Source: Paenibacillus sp. XY044
Lineage (GTDB): Bacteria > Bacillota > Bacilli > Paenibacillales > Paenibacillaceae
Assembly (NCBI RefSeq): GCF_002257645.1
Contig: NZ_NQMO01000002.1
Location: forward strand, 248,001 to 312,000
Direction of reading: 5' to 3'
Length of the DNA stretch: 64,000 nucleotides
Shown here: positions 27,392 to 35,155 of the stretch, piece by piece
Numbering within the stretch: the stretch's first letter is position 1
Layout of the letters: every line of letters begins with the position of its first letter
Made by a program: the position numbers and the translations under genes
Notes under the pieces: model-generated
The model's input: the letters and a program-made list of their open reading frames with translations, nothing else
Databases searched by the model: none
What the model was told of the DNA's origin: nothing

Positions 27392-27892
27392 TTGGAGTAT
27401 AAATGTTCAACAGAACTTTCAAAATCGCACTGTGAATCAGTAATAAAACATAGTGTTGACTTTTATTCCATTACACTCGATGGGGGAGAGCTTGTTGGGT
27501 GGATTAATAAGAGGTTATTTAGTATTTCTGTTACTAGAGGAATGTTAAAGAGTGACTTAGTTCGAAATAAGGTGCTAGGAAGGATTAGTACAAAAAACAA
27601 TAAAACTTATGTTTATTTTCGAACATATAGAGGCTACACTGATATAGTTTCTATAATAACTATGTTTATTGTTTGTTTTATTAGTGCGAGTTTGGCTGAT
27701 ATTTCTACTGGTGTACTTAGTTTTTTGTGGAAGATAATTATATCAGCGTTGTTTTGTCTTTTAATTGCGGCTATTTCATGGATGATATCGCATGCCTCTG
27801 AAGATGGTCAAGAAAACGAAAATTTATTAGTTGAATTTTTACAAAAAGGGTTAGAACTAAGAAATGAAAATAATTCAAATCAAAAATCATAG
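27392..27892 (+). CDS. Small membrane protein of unknown function
   Basis: About 166 residues. The N-terminal half is polar and may be cytosolic ('ITLDGGELVGWINKRLF', 'YFRTYRGYTDIV'). It is followed by two closely spaced TM helices ('IITMFIVCFISASLA' and 'WKIIISALFCLLIAAISWM') and a charged tail. No family is recognised. The TTG at 27392 is best placed after TAGGTGAG; GTG at 27383 is the alternative. It lies in one cassette between E2 and E3. Confidence 0.6.
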   Translation: MEYKCSTELSKSHCESVIKHSVDFYSITLDGGELVGWINKRLFSISVTRGMLKSDLVRNKVLGRISTKNNKTYVYFRTYRGYTDIVSIITMFIVCFISASLADISTGVLSFLWKIIISALFCLLIAAISWMISHASEDGQENENLLVEFLQKGLELRNENNSNQKS

Positions 27893-27944
27893 TATAAATC
27901 AAGACTTTAAGGATTCCTGAGACTATCAAAGAGGGCACTGACAT

Positions 27945-28115
27945 CCGATAACAACTTGTTCAAGCATTGGGGGACAAGCCTCCTCGGTCTGGCAGAGGGA
28001 TTTCGAGGAAGTGGAAGCTGCTTCAGCGGACACATCCGCACCGACTAAGCGCATCGCGCCCGGCGACTTCGTCCCCTTAAGTCGGTGGAACGTCGTGAAC
28101 ACAACAACGTTATCC
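27945..28115 (+). repeat. attC-like element E3
   Basis: The best copy: left CCGATAAC followed by AACTTGTTCAAGC, strikingly like the opening of aadA-type attC sites. Inner stem CACCGACTAA / TTAAGTCGGTG. Right arm GTGAAC pairs with GTTCA. Right core GTTATCC at 28109. Confidence 0.85.
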
Positions 28116-28154
28116 GAAATAACCGAAAAATTAATCGAAAAGTGAGGTACAAGG

Positions 28155-28637
28155 ATGAGTTATAGATCTATTCTCATAGACCAATTAAACGCCTGCTATA
28201 ACGATAAGAGTTGGTTCATTCCGCTCCATGAAATTTTAAAAGATTTAAATGCTACACAAGCTGCATGGGAGAATGAAAGTAAACAATCAATTTGGTCGAT
28301 CGTGAATCATCTCATATTTTGGAATGAGAAGTGGCTTGAGAGATATAAAGTCGAACAATTTGAATTAGAAATTTCAATAAACAATGATGGTACTTTTTAC
28401 GTGAATCCACATACAATAAATGATTTTGAGTGGAAGAAGACCTTACAGAGACTTGAAACAGTCTTTAAAAGCTGGAATAGGGCACTTGAGGAAAGCGAAG
28501 ATCTCAAACTTATAAAAGAGATCCCCTCATATTTCAATGCTCCTTGGTGGGGAGTAGTATCAAATTTATGTATTCATAATGCATATCATATTGGTCAGAT
28601 CATGCTGCTCAAAAAACAATTGATAAGTATAGGTTAG
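28155..28637 (+). CDS. DinB-family protein
   Basis: A 160-residue four-helix DinB/BstA-type protein. The three metal-binding histidines are placed at 'SIVNHLIFWNEKW' (about residue 51), and 'CIHNAYHIGQIMLLKK' near the C-terminus provides the other two. In Bacillales such proteins are bacillithiol-dependent S-transferases or uncharacterised. AGTGAGG precedes the ATG. Confidence 0.85.
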   Translation: MSYRSILIDQLNACYNDKSWFIPLHEILKDLNATQAAWENESKQSIWSIVNHLIFWNEKWLERYKVEQFELEISINNDGTFYVNPHTINDFEWKKTLQRLETVFKSWNRALEESEDLKLIKEIPSYFNAPWWGVVSNLCIHNAYHIGQIMLLKKQLISIG

Positions 28638-28661
28638 GTATTTCAGAGGAGTCGGTTACTT

Positions 28662-28826
28662 CAGATAACACAGCATTCCTACTTCGGGCATTCGCCCTTG
28701 ATCACCAAGAAGAATCTCTAAGAAGTGGAATAATCAGGCGATACATTCAACCAGCTGAGTCTTCTGACGACCCGTTACCTGCAGTCACTTAAGCTGCTTG
28801 AACGTCAGGAATGCCAAACGTTAATG
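28662..28826 (+). repeat. attC-like element E4
   Basis: Clear R-spacer-L layout: left GATAAC-ACA-GCATTCC, right GGAATGC-CAAAC-GTTAATG (28820). The L arms GCATTCC/GGAATGC are a perfect 7-bp match. Inner stem CAGCTGAG / CTTAAGCTGCTTG. Confidence 0.8.
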
Positions 28827-28860
28827 AAGGAATCCCAGTAGAAAGAAGGGAAAATAAACA

Positions 28861-29000
28861 ATGAAACCACTAATTACTCATGATACATTTTCTTAGATGC
28901 AGACTCAGCAGCTGACAACCCTGCGAACCTAACCGCGTTGCGGACCGGCAACTGATGCTGCCTTAAGGTTCTCGGGTTCGTAGATACAACAACGTTATAC
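28861..29000 (+). repeat. Truncated cassette with attC-like element E5 (right half)
   Basis: An 11-codon ORF (28861-28896, MKPLITHDTFS, stop) is joined to the right half of an element: GACAACCCTGCGAACCTAA / CTTAAGGTTCTCGGG, right arm CGTAGATACAAC, right core GTTATAC (28994). The gene body and left core are gone, so this is a deleted cassette. Together with E4 it fills the gap between DinB and the next genes. Confidence 0.75.
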
Positions 29001-29017
29001 GCAAGTTCGTTAAACCT

Positions 29018-29398
29018 TTATGAAATAACTAATTTCTCAAAATCGATTTTTAACCCATATTTATAAAGAAAGTCGACACCCAATATTGCATCGAAACCAT
29101 ATGGTTCTTTGGTAAGTGCTAGTTGGATAGTAAATTCTTTGAGCAGGATACTATCAATAAAGAGGTCTGAGACAATCTGCTGATAACACAACTCGCTTGA
29201 GCCACCTACTCCAAACAACCGAACCGATTTTCCATTGATAAAGTCTATATCTAAGCCGATAGGTTCAACAAGATCAGTATCAAAGATAGTTGTGGAACAT
29301 CCGGTATCGAGTAGGACATTATCGAGAAAAGTTGATTTATTCTTGTAAGATAGAGGGAGAGAAACAATAGGCAGACCATTTACAAGATGAATTTTCAT
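29018..29398 (-). CDS. Retropepsin-like aspartic protease
   Basis: A 126-residue single-domain aspartyl protease fold. 'VLLDTGCSTTIFD' carries the catalytic D-T-G, and 'YGFDAILGVDFLYKYGLKIDF' is the hydrophobic-hydrophobic-Gly element. Such bacterial clan AA proteins act as homodimers; the target is unknown. It is minus strand and overlaps the 86-residue gene by four bases, so the two form an operon reading against the array. Confidence 0.78.
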   Translation of the reverse strand: MKIHLVNGLPIVSLPLSYKNKSTFLDNVLLDTGCSTTIFDTDLVEPIGLDIDFINGKSVRLFGVGGSSELCYQQIVSDLFIDSILLKEFTIQLALTKEPYGFDAILGVDFLYKYGLKIDFEKLVIS

Positions 29399-29655
29399 CG
29401 TAGACCTCTGATTCCGGTAAAGGGCTGCTCAATGACTTCAATATACTCATTTCCGGTGTAGAATATATAGAGTTCCCTAGTAGGCTCTGACAAATGAAGT
29501 TTTTTATATGAAGCCCATGCATTCTTAGGGTCGTCATATTCAGAAACAACTGACATTTCTTCAATAGTTCTTTGGTGATTGTTAGAATGAGTGGCAAGAG
29601 CTTCAACTAATACCCAACGATTAGGGTAGATATCACGAACATTACTCCACTTCAT
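29395..29655 (-). CDS. Partner protein of the retropepsin-like gene, unknown function
   Basis: 86 residues, soluble, with 'RDIYPNRWVLVEALATHSNN' near the N-terminus and 'YIFYTGNEYIEVIEQPFTGIRG' at the C-terminus. I have no functional assignment. GGGGGTGTTC lies before the ATG. It is translationally coupled to the protease-like gene, which suggests a two-component unit (substrate, inhibitor or specificity factor). Confidence 0.7.
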   Translation of the reverse strand: MKWSNVRDIYPNRWVLVEALATHSNNHQRTIEEMSVVSEYDDPKNAWASYKKLHLSEPTRELYIFYTGNEYIEVIEQPFTGIRGLR

Positions 29656-29775
29656 ACATGAACACCCCCGAAAGACTTATAAATTAATTGTACAGCCCTA
29701 TTTACAAACAAGCAATGATAGTGAGTTCAACCAGCGCATAAAGTCGTTTCGTAGTGGTGATGCTGGAAGGCGTCA

Positions 29776-29935
29776 TGTAACATTATATTCACGCATCGGG
29801 CACACGTCCTTGGTCCGGCCGATTTGAGAAGCAAGGAAGTAGAATCAGCCGAACAACCACTGCAAGCATGAGTTTTCGCCCCGTTCCTTGCCTGTACTTA
29901 AGTCTCTCGTGTTGGATGAAATAAGCACGTTATAA
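29776..29935 (+). repeat. attC-like element E6
   Basis: Left GTAACATTATATTCACGC, internal GTCCTTGGTCCGGCC, inner CTTAAGTC region, right core GTTATAA (29929). It closes the inverted-gene cassette. The rest of 29656-29992 has no gene. Confidence 0.75.
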
Positions 29936-29992
29936 TCTTCGCGAAAAAAATACTATTATTTATTTCCAAATATTCACTAATTGGAGTGCAGA

Positions 29993-30442
29993 ATGAATAA
30001 ATGGATCGCTATATTAATATGCTTCCTTCTATTTTCAGCAGGCTGCAGTACTACTCACAGTGTAGATACCGATTCAACCAAAGAATTAACAAAAGATTTG
30101 AAGGATCTTTTCCCGTCGATCGAAAGAGTCCAATTTACATTTACTCGACCAAACCTTTTTTGCAGAATAGATATGAGCAAAAAACCGAGTAAAGAAGAAC
30201 TGGAATCGATTCGTAAGGAAATTGAGAAATTTTCAACAATCGATAACTTGAATAAAATTGCTCGGAGTGTCAAATGGGGATTGGAAATATCAAATATTTA
30301 TCTGGATATTAATACGGATAAAGATAAAAAAACAATTGAACATGCGTATTACGCTAGGTACTTCAAGACATCGGACGCTAGTGATCACTCAGAAACAAAC
30401 ATTGAGGGTTACAGAATTTGGTATAAAAGAACCGAAAAGTAA
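29993..30442 (+). CDS. Small lipoprotein, unknown function
   Basis: 149 residues. Short signal 'WIAILICFLLFSAGC' with lipobox SAGC (Cys about 18). The mature part is Lys/Asp/Ser-rich. I recognise no family. TTGGAGTGCAGA places the start at 29993. Single gene between E6 and E7. Confidence 0.7.
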   Translation: MNKWIAILICFLLFSAGCSTTHSVDTDSTKELTKDLKDLFPSIERVQFTFTRPNLFCRIDMSKKPSKEELESIRKEIEKFSTIDNLNKIARSVKWGLEISNIYLDINTDKDKKTIEHAYYARYFKTSDASDHSETNIEGYRIWYKRTEK

Positions 30443-30503
30443 TAATGGGTTGCTTTTCAAGAAGGCGAAGAAATCATATCACATTACAAGAGATGGGCGC
30501 AGT

Positions 30504-30662
30504 ATATAACACCGTATCTAAGCTGCGGGTTTTGCCCTTGGTTCGCAAGGAGAGGCATACAGGGGAGGAAATTCAGCTCACAACCCTGTGAGGCTAAGTC
30601 TAGTGGACCCGGTCGCGTGCGCTCCTTTAAGCCTTTCGGATTCGTAGATACACATGGTAGAG
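30504..30662 (+). repeat. attC-like element E7
   Basis: Left TATAAC-ACC-GTATCTA, internal GCCCTTGGTTCGCAAGG, inner GAGGCTAAG / CTTTAAGCCTTTCGG, right arm TAGATAC (perfect 7-bp match to GTATCTA). The right core is decayed to GGTAGAG. Confidence 0.75.
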
Positions 30663-30804
30663 AATTCTAAATAAGGCTTGAAGAAAATAGAAAAATAATG
30701 GTGACCGGAACCCAGCCAAATGCGCTTTTTGGCTAGGTTTGCATTATTAAGATTGATGTTAAGCAATTCGAAGATGTGGGTGGCATCATCTAACAATAGT
30801 AGAA

Positions 30805-31001
30805 ATGATGAACATAAATCCTGACCAGGATGGAAATAAAAACCCAAAATTTGCAGATCTAATTATAGATGGTATATCACTTTATCAAAGGTTACGGCCG
30901 AGTATACAAAAAATTTCATAGTTGGCAAAGGAACTTGCTTGGTTGCTTATCATAACGAGGGTTATACTAATATTATCTATAAAAGATGTAGAGAAGTATA
31001 A
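30805..31001 (+). pseudogene. Decayed small gene
   Basis: Protein-like sequence in two frames: 'MMNINPDQDGNKNPKFADLI' from 30805, then, after a frameshift near 30897, 'AEYTKNFIVGKGTCLVAYHN' and on to a stop at 31001. No family is recognised. It shows cassette decay next to the PucR block. Confidence 0.5.
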
Positions 31002-31120
31002 GATCAAGCTATCGTAAAGATTGAAGAATAGGAGCAGCTTGAATCGAACAAAAAAGTGGTGGTTGAAATGGGGTAACCGTTAAAGATTTACTGCAGCTGC
31101 CTTCATTTAGAGGAGCTCAG

Positions 31121-32650
31121 GTGGTCACTGGAACAAGTAGGCTTCATCAGACCGTATCCTCTTTATCTGTTTTAGAGGTGGCGGATGTCAATTTCTTCTC
31201 GCAAATTATTCAAACCGTTCAAGAAGAGTGGTATGCTGAAGAGTTGGTCATCAGCTCTTTTTATTCCATAAAGGACAGCGTGGAGCAGCAGTGCAAAACC
31301 GTTCAGTACCTGCATGACCTGGGTGAAGTGGGGCTGATTCTGTACTATGTTGGCATTGTAATGCCAGATATCGCCGATGAAGTGCTCGAGCTGGCTGAAT
31401 CTTTGAATTTTATTATCATTTGCATGCCGAGAAACGATTACTCTCTTCGATATAATGAAGTCATTTATGAAGTCATGGAGGCGATCGTCAGCAATCAGAA
31501 TGTGAATGAGCATTTCGTGAATGAATCACTGGAAAAGGTATCGCTGCTGCCGGAACATTTGCGGAGCGTGGAAATTACCCTTAAACTGCTGTCGGACCGG
31601 ATGAAAGCGAACATCATTCTGACAAACAGCAACCTGGATATCATCAATCGTGTCATGTGGCCGCGCAATTCATCGCTCCCTGTTGCGAATCTGATCCGGT
31701 CCATGGCGCCGTCCATTTTGAACGGCAGAACGGGAGAAGGGGAGCTGGATTCGTCCTGCTTTGTTGAATACAAACGTGTTCAGCAAAAAAACGGGGAAGC
31801 CCTTTACCTGTTTATCATTAAAGAAAATACGAAGCTGCCTCCGAAGACAATGGATCAAATCAGCGAGGTGGTGCAGGTGGCCATCAATTTGTGGGGAGAT
31901 AAGCATAACGAGGTCAGCGAATACGCTCTGGTTAAAGCCATCGTAAATGATGAAAGCGAAAAAATGCGCAGATTGGCCAGTTTGCTGTATATCGACGTTT
32001 CCGCAATCCAAATGATGTGGCTCGTGTACATTCAGGATTTGTCGGAGGAAAGAAGGATAAGGGAAGACTTAAAAGCGTATCTCTCGCAATATTATAAAAC
32101 CGCGGTCATTCAAACGATCGATCACTGCATTGTCGTTTTGCTAGGGAATTGTTCCTATAAATACAATGAGTTTGAAATCGCAGCGGAATATATCGAAACC
32201 ACGAGTCTCATCGCTGAAATATCAAGCATCGTATATTCTCCGAGGATGCGGAACACACAGGACGTACGCCGAATGTACCAGCTCGTCAACGAAGCCTCTA
32301 AAGAGGTTCACCGCATTTATCATAACCGTAAACTATACACCGCGGCTGAAGTCCGTTCCATGAAACGGGCGATCGACCTCAGCAAACAAGGGGAAGAGAT
32401 CACTGAAGAATGCTTGTCTGTCCTAGAGCCGATATTGGACGACCCTGACGCACTGATGACCCTGATGACTTTTCTTATGGATGCGAAGGGGAATATGGAT
32501 GACTGCAGCAAGCTGTTGTTCGTCCACAAAAATACGGTGAAATATCGCATCAAAAAAATTTGCGAGCTCATAGGATATGATGTGACCATCAACTCGGAAT
32601 CGTACGATGTTTATACCGCCTGCATGGTCTACCGTCTCATCCATAACTAA
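31121..32650 (+). CDS. PucR-family transcriptional regulator
   Basis: 509 residues from this GTG. An N-terminal PucR domain (first about 120), a middle GGDEF-like/CdaR-type region and a C-terminal HTH_30 ('KLLFVHKNTVKYRIKKICELIG') are seen. Homologues sense purine or hydantoin-type metabolites and control the neighbouring permease and hydrolase genes. The domain really begins upstream ('VTVKDLLQLPSFRGAQ' at 31073-31120) but no ATG, GTG or TTG is in frame there: an ATG at 31068 is two bases out of frame. Either GTG 31121 (after AGAGGAG) is used, shortening the domain, or the start has mutated. Confidence 0.82.
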   Translation: MVTGTSRLHQTVSSLSVLEVADVNFFSQIIQTVQEEWYAEELVISSFYSIKDSVEQQCKTVQYLHDLGEVGLILYYVGIVMPDIADEVLELAESLNFIIICMPRNDYSLRYNEVIYEVMEAIVSNQNVNEHFVNESLEKVSLLPEHLRSVEITLKLLSDRMKANIILTNSNLDIINRVMWPRNSSLPVANLIRSMAPSILNGRTGEGELDSSCFVEYKRVQQKNGEALYLFIIKENTKLPPKTMDQISEVVQVAINLWGDKHNEVSEYALVKAIVNDESEKMRRLASLLYIDVSAIQMMWLVYIQDLSEERRIREDLKAYLSQYYKTAVIQTIDHCIVVLLGNCSYKYNEFEIAAEYIETTSLIAEISSIVYSPRMRNTQDVRRMYQLVNEASKEVHRIYHNRKLYTAAEVRSMKRAIDLSKQGEEITEECLSVLEPILDDPDALMTLMTFLMDAKGNMDDCSKLLFVHKNTVKYRIKKICELIGYDVTINSESYDVYTACMVYRLIHN

Positions 32651-32655
32651 AAAGT

Positions 32656-32699
32656 TCCGATGTTTTGTCCAATCAGACAAAAACATCGGATTTTTTTTT
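32656..32699 (+). terminator. Terminator after the PucR regulator
   Basis: TCCGATGTTTTGTC / GACAAAAACATCGGA is followed by nine T residues. Confidence 0.88.
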
Positions 32700-32785
32700 G
32701 TTTTCTGAAAAAGACGCTGCCCGGCTTTATCTTTTACAATAAGAAAAAACAATTCGAACGAACAAGGTTGAGGAGGGGAGATCAT

Positions 32786-34051
32786 ATGAAAGCCGTTAAA
32801 GAGCATCAATCCTGGTTCAGTCTCGGGATCATCTGGGCCGGCGCGGTCATCAGCATCCCCAGTTTATTGGTGGGAAACACGCTGGTGGCAGGCATGGGAT
32901 TGTCGAAAACGCTGCTCGTCACGTTGGTGGGTTACTCCATCATTGTATTGCTCATGATTTTGCAGGGGATTCAAAGCACGGAGCTGGGAAGACCGACGGT
33001 TCAGGTTGCGGGTCAGGTGTTCGGAAAACAAGGATCCCGGACGATTCTTTCGATCATCCTCGCCATTGCGTGCCTCGGATGGTTCGGAATTCAGGCGAAT
33101 GTGTGCGGTGCGGCCTTGGCCAATTTGTTAGCCGTAGGTGGAATGAGTGTCCCGGTTCCGCTGGCTTCTCTCATCTGCGGTCTTGTGATGGTGGTCTCGG
33201 CGATCTATGGCGTTAAAGTGCTGCGCGTCATCAGCTATATTGCCGTTCCTTTATTGATTGGGATCAGCGTATTTGGTCTTATCAAAGCATTGACCGGTGA
33301 CTCCCTTCAGATTATTCAGAATTTTAAGCCACATGGAGCTATGAGCTTTACGGACGGACTGGCGGTAACCCTGGGGTCGTTTGCCTTGGGAGCGGTTGTC
33401 GCGGGAGATTACTCCCAATTTTCGAGAAAACGGTCGGATGTCCTGAAAGCCGCTCTTTTCGGAATTATCCCAGCAGGCTTGCTGATGATAGGTGCAGGAG
33501 CCGTCCTGACGATTGCTTACCAGGCCAGCGATATTACAGCAACCTTTTTGAGCATCACGACCCCGTTTATTGGCGGTGTGGTTTTGATCCTCGCTACATG
33601 GAAGACGAACCTCGTGAATGCCATTTCAGGCGGTTTTGCCTTAATAAACGTGTTCAACGTATCGAAGGAAAAAGAAAAATGGGCCGTCGGCATCGCCGGA
33701 ACGATCGGGACGGTACTAGCTGTCGTCGGCATACTCAACTATTTTACGCCGATTATGTCCATCCTGTCGGCCATGATTCCGCCGGTGGCAGGCGTGATGA
33801 TCGCATCTTACTGGGTGCTTGGCAAAGGGGATAAGAGCCGCTGGCATGAGGTCGAAGGCGTGAATATACTGGGCGTCATTTCCTGGCTTGTGGGCGCGGT
33901 CATCGCTTGTACCCCTGTTGTGTTATCCCTGTTCCCAAGCCTGCCGCAGGTACCGAATCAGCCGTTGATCGGGATTGTCATTTCTTTTGTCATGTATTAT
34001 GCAGGCTATCGTTTATCGGCTCGGAAAACAGTCATATTGGAGGAAACGTAA
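32786..34051 (+). CDS. NCS1 cytosine/purine-type permease (CodB-like)
   Basis: 421 residues with about twelve TM helices. The NCS1 signature is visible: 'WFSLGIIWAGAVISIPSLLVGN' at the N-terminus, 'LAIACLGWFGIQANVCGAAL' and 'GAVVAGDYSQFSRKRSD'. The likely substrate is a nucleobase, hydantoin or related heterocycle, given the next two genes. The start is ATG 32786 after GGAGGGGAG. The DUF917 gene follows immediately. Confidence 0.87.
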   Translation: MKAVKEHQSWFSLGIIWAGAVISIPSLLVGNTLVAGMGLSKTLLVTLVGYSIIVLLMILQGIQSTELGRPTVQVAGQVFGKQGSRTILSIILAIACLGWFGIQANVCGAALANLLAVGGMSVPVPLASLICGLVMVVSAIYGVKVLRVISYIAVPLLIGISVFGLIKALTGDSLQIIQNFKPHGAMSFTDGLAVTLGSFALGAVVAGDYSQFSRKRSDVLKAALFGIIPAGLLMIGAGAVLTIAYQASDITATFLSITTPFIGGVVLILATWKTNLVNAISGGFALINVFNVSKEKEKWAVGIAGTIGTVLAVVGILNYFTPIMSILSAMIPPVAGVMIASYWVLGKGDKSRWHEVEGVNILGVISWLVGAVIACTPVVLSLFPSLPQVPNQPLIGIVISFVMYYAGYRLSARKTVILEET

Positions 34052-35155
34052 ATGAGATATTTAGATCAAGCAGCTGTTGAAAACATCGCCGTCGGCGCAG
34101 CATTCTTAGGAACCGGCGGAGGGGGAGACCCTTACATTGGCAAATTGATGGCTCTCTCAGCCATTGAGAAGTATGGACCTGTAAAACTGTTCTCCGTCGA
34201 TGAGATTCAGGATGAGGACTTTTTTATCCCGGCCGCGATGATGGGGGCGCCTTCCGTACTCGTGGAGAAATTCCCTAAAGGGGACGAGTTTGTTAAGGTT
34301 TTTCAAAAATTAGCGAATTACTTGGGAAAAGAACAGATCGCCGGCACGTTTCCGATGGAAGCGGGAGGCGTTAATTCCATGATTCCCATCGTCGTTGCGG
34401 CGCAGCTGGGCTTGCCTCTGATCGACTGTGACGGTATGGGACGGGCATTCCCGGAGCTGCAAATGGTCACGTTTAACCTGGATGGCATTCCGGCGACACC
34501 GATGGCGATTACGGATGAAAAAGGGAACATCGGCATCTTTGAGACCATTGATAATAAATGGACGGAACGGCTCGCCAGAGTGGCCACGGTCGAAATGGGC
34601 GCCAGTGCTTTAGTCAGCCTGTACCCGACAACGGGTGCGCAAATCAAGCAGAGCGGCGTTCATCATATCGTGACCCTGTCCGAACAAATCGGAGCCATCA
34701 TTACATCGAAGAATAGGGACGCAGGCGATAAGCTTCAAGAACTGCTGAAACTGGTGTCCGGTTATGAACTTTTCCAAGGCAAAATTGTGGATGTCATCCG
34801 GGAAACCAAGGGAGGATTTAACCTCGGCCAAATGCATCTTGAAGGAATCGAGGCGTTTAAAGGCGGAGAGATGAAGGTTCATTTTCAAAATGAAAACCTG
34901 ATTGCTGAAAAGAATGGTCAAGTGGTTGCGATAACCCCTGATTTGATCTGTCTGGTTGATTACGAAACCTTGTCGCCTGTAACCACGGAGAGCCTGAAAT
35001 ACGGTAAACGCGTACGGGTGGTTGGACTGCCCGCTCATGAAAAGTGGAGAACGGAAAAGGGAGTCCAGACGGTAGGACCAAGATACTTCGGATATGATTA
35101 CGATTATGTTGCGATTGAGGAACTGGTGAAAAAGGCGGTGGCTGAGAATGTATAG
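34052..35155 (+). CDS. DUF917 (S-methyl-thiohydantoin desulfurase-type) protein
   Basis: 367 residues, full length for DUF917/S-Me-THD proteins. 'NIAVGAAFLGTGGGGDPYIG' at the N-terminus, 'GGVNSMIPIVVAAQLGLPLIDCDGMGRAFPE' and the C-terminal domain with 'VGLPAHEKWRTEKG' are typical. The family accompanies hydantoinase-like proteins in heterocycle catabolism; the exact reaction is not established here. It is coupled to the next gene by an 8-base overlap. Confidence 0.85.
   Translation: MRYLDQAAVENIAVGAAFLGTGGGGDPYIGKLMALSAIEKYGPVKLFSVDEIQDEDFFIPAAMMGAPSVLVEKFPKGDEFVKVFQKLANYLGKEQIAGTFPMEAGGVNSMIPIVVAAQLGLPLIDCDGMGRAFPELQMVTFNLDGIPATPMAITDEKGNIGIFETIDNKWTERLARVATVEMGASALVSLYPTTGAQIKQSGVHHIVTLSEQIGAIITSKNRDAGDKLQELLKLVSGYELFQGKIVDVIRETKGGFNLGQMHLEGIEAFKGGEMKVHFQNENLIAEKNGQVVAITPDLICLVDYETLSPVTTESLKYGKRVRVVGLPAHEKWRTEKGVQTVGPRYFGYDYDYVAIEELVKKAVAENV

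Noticed and set aside
30578..30847. 89-codon minus-strand ORF
   Set aside because: It runs across an attC-like element and a decayed gene; no ribosome site or family.
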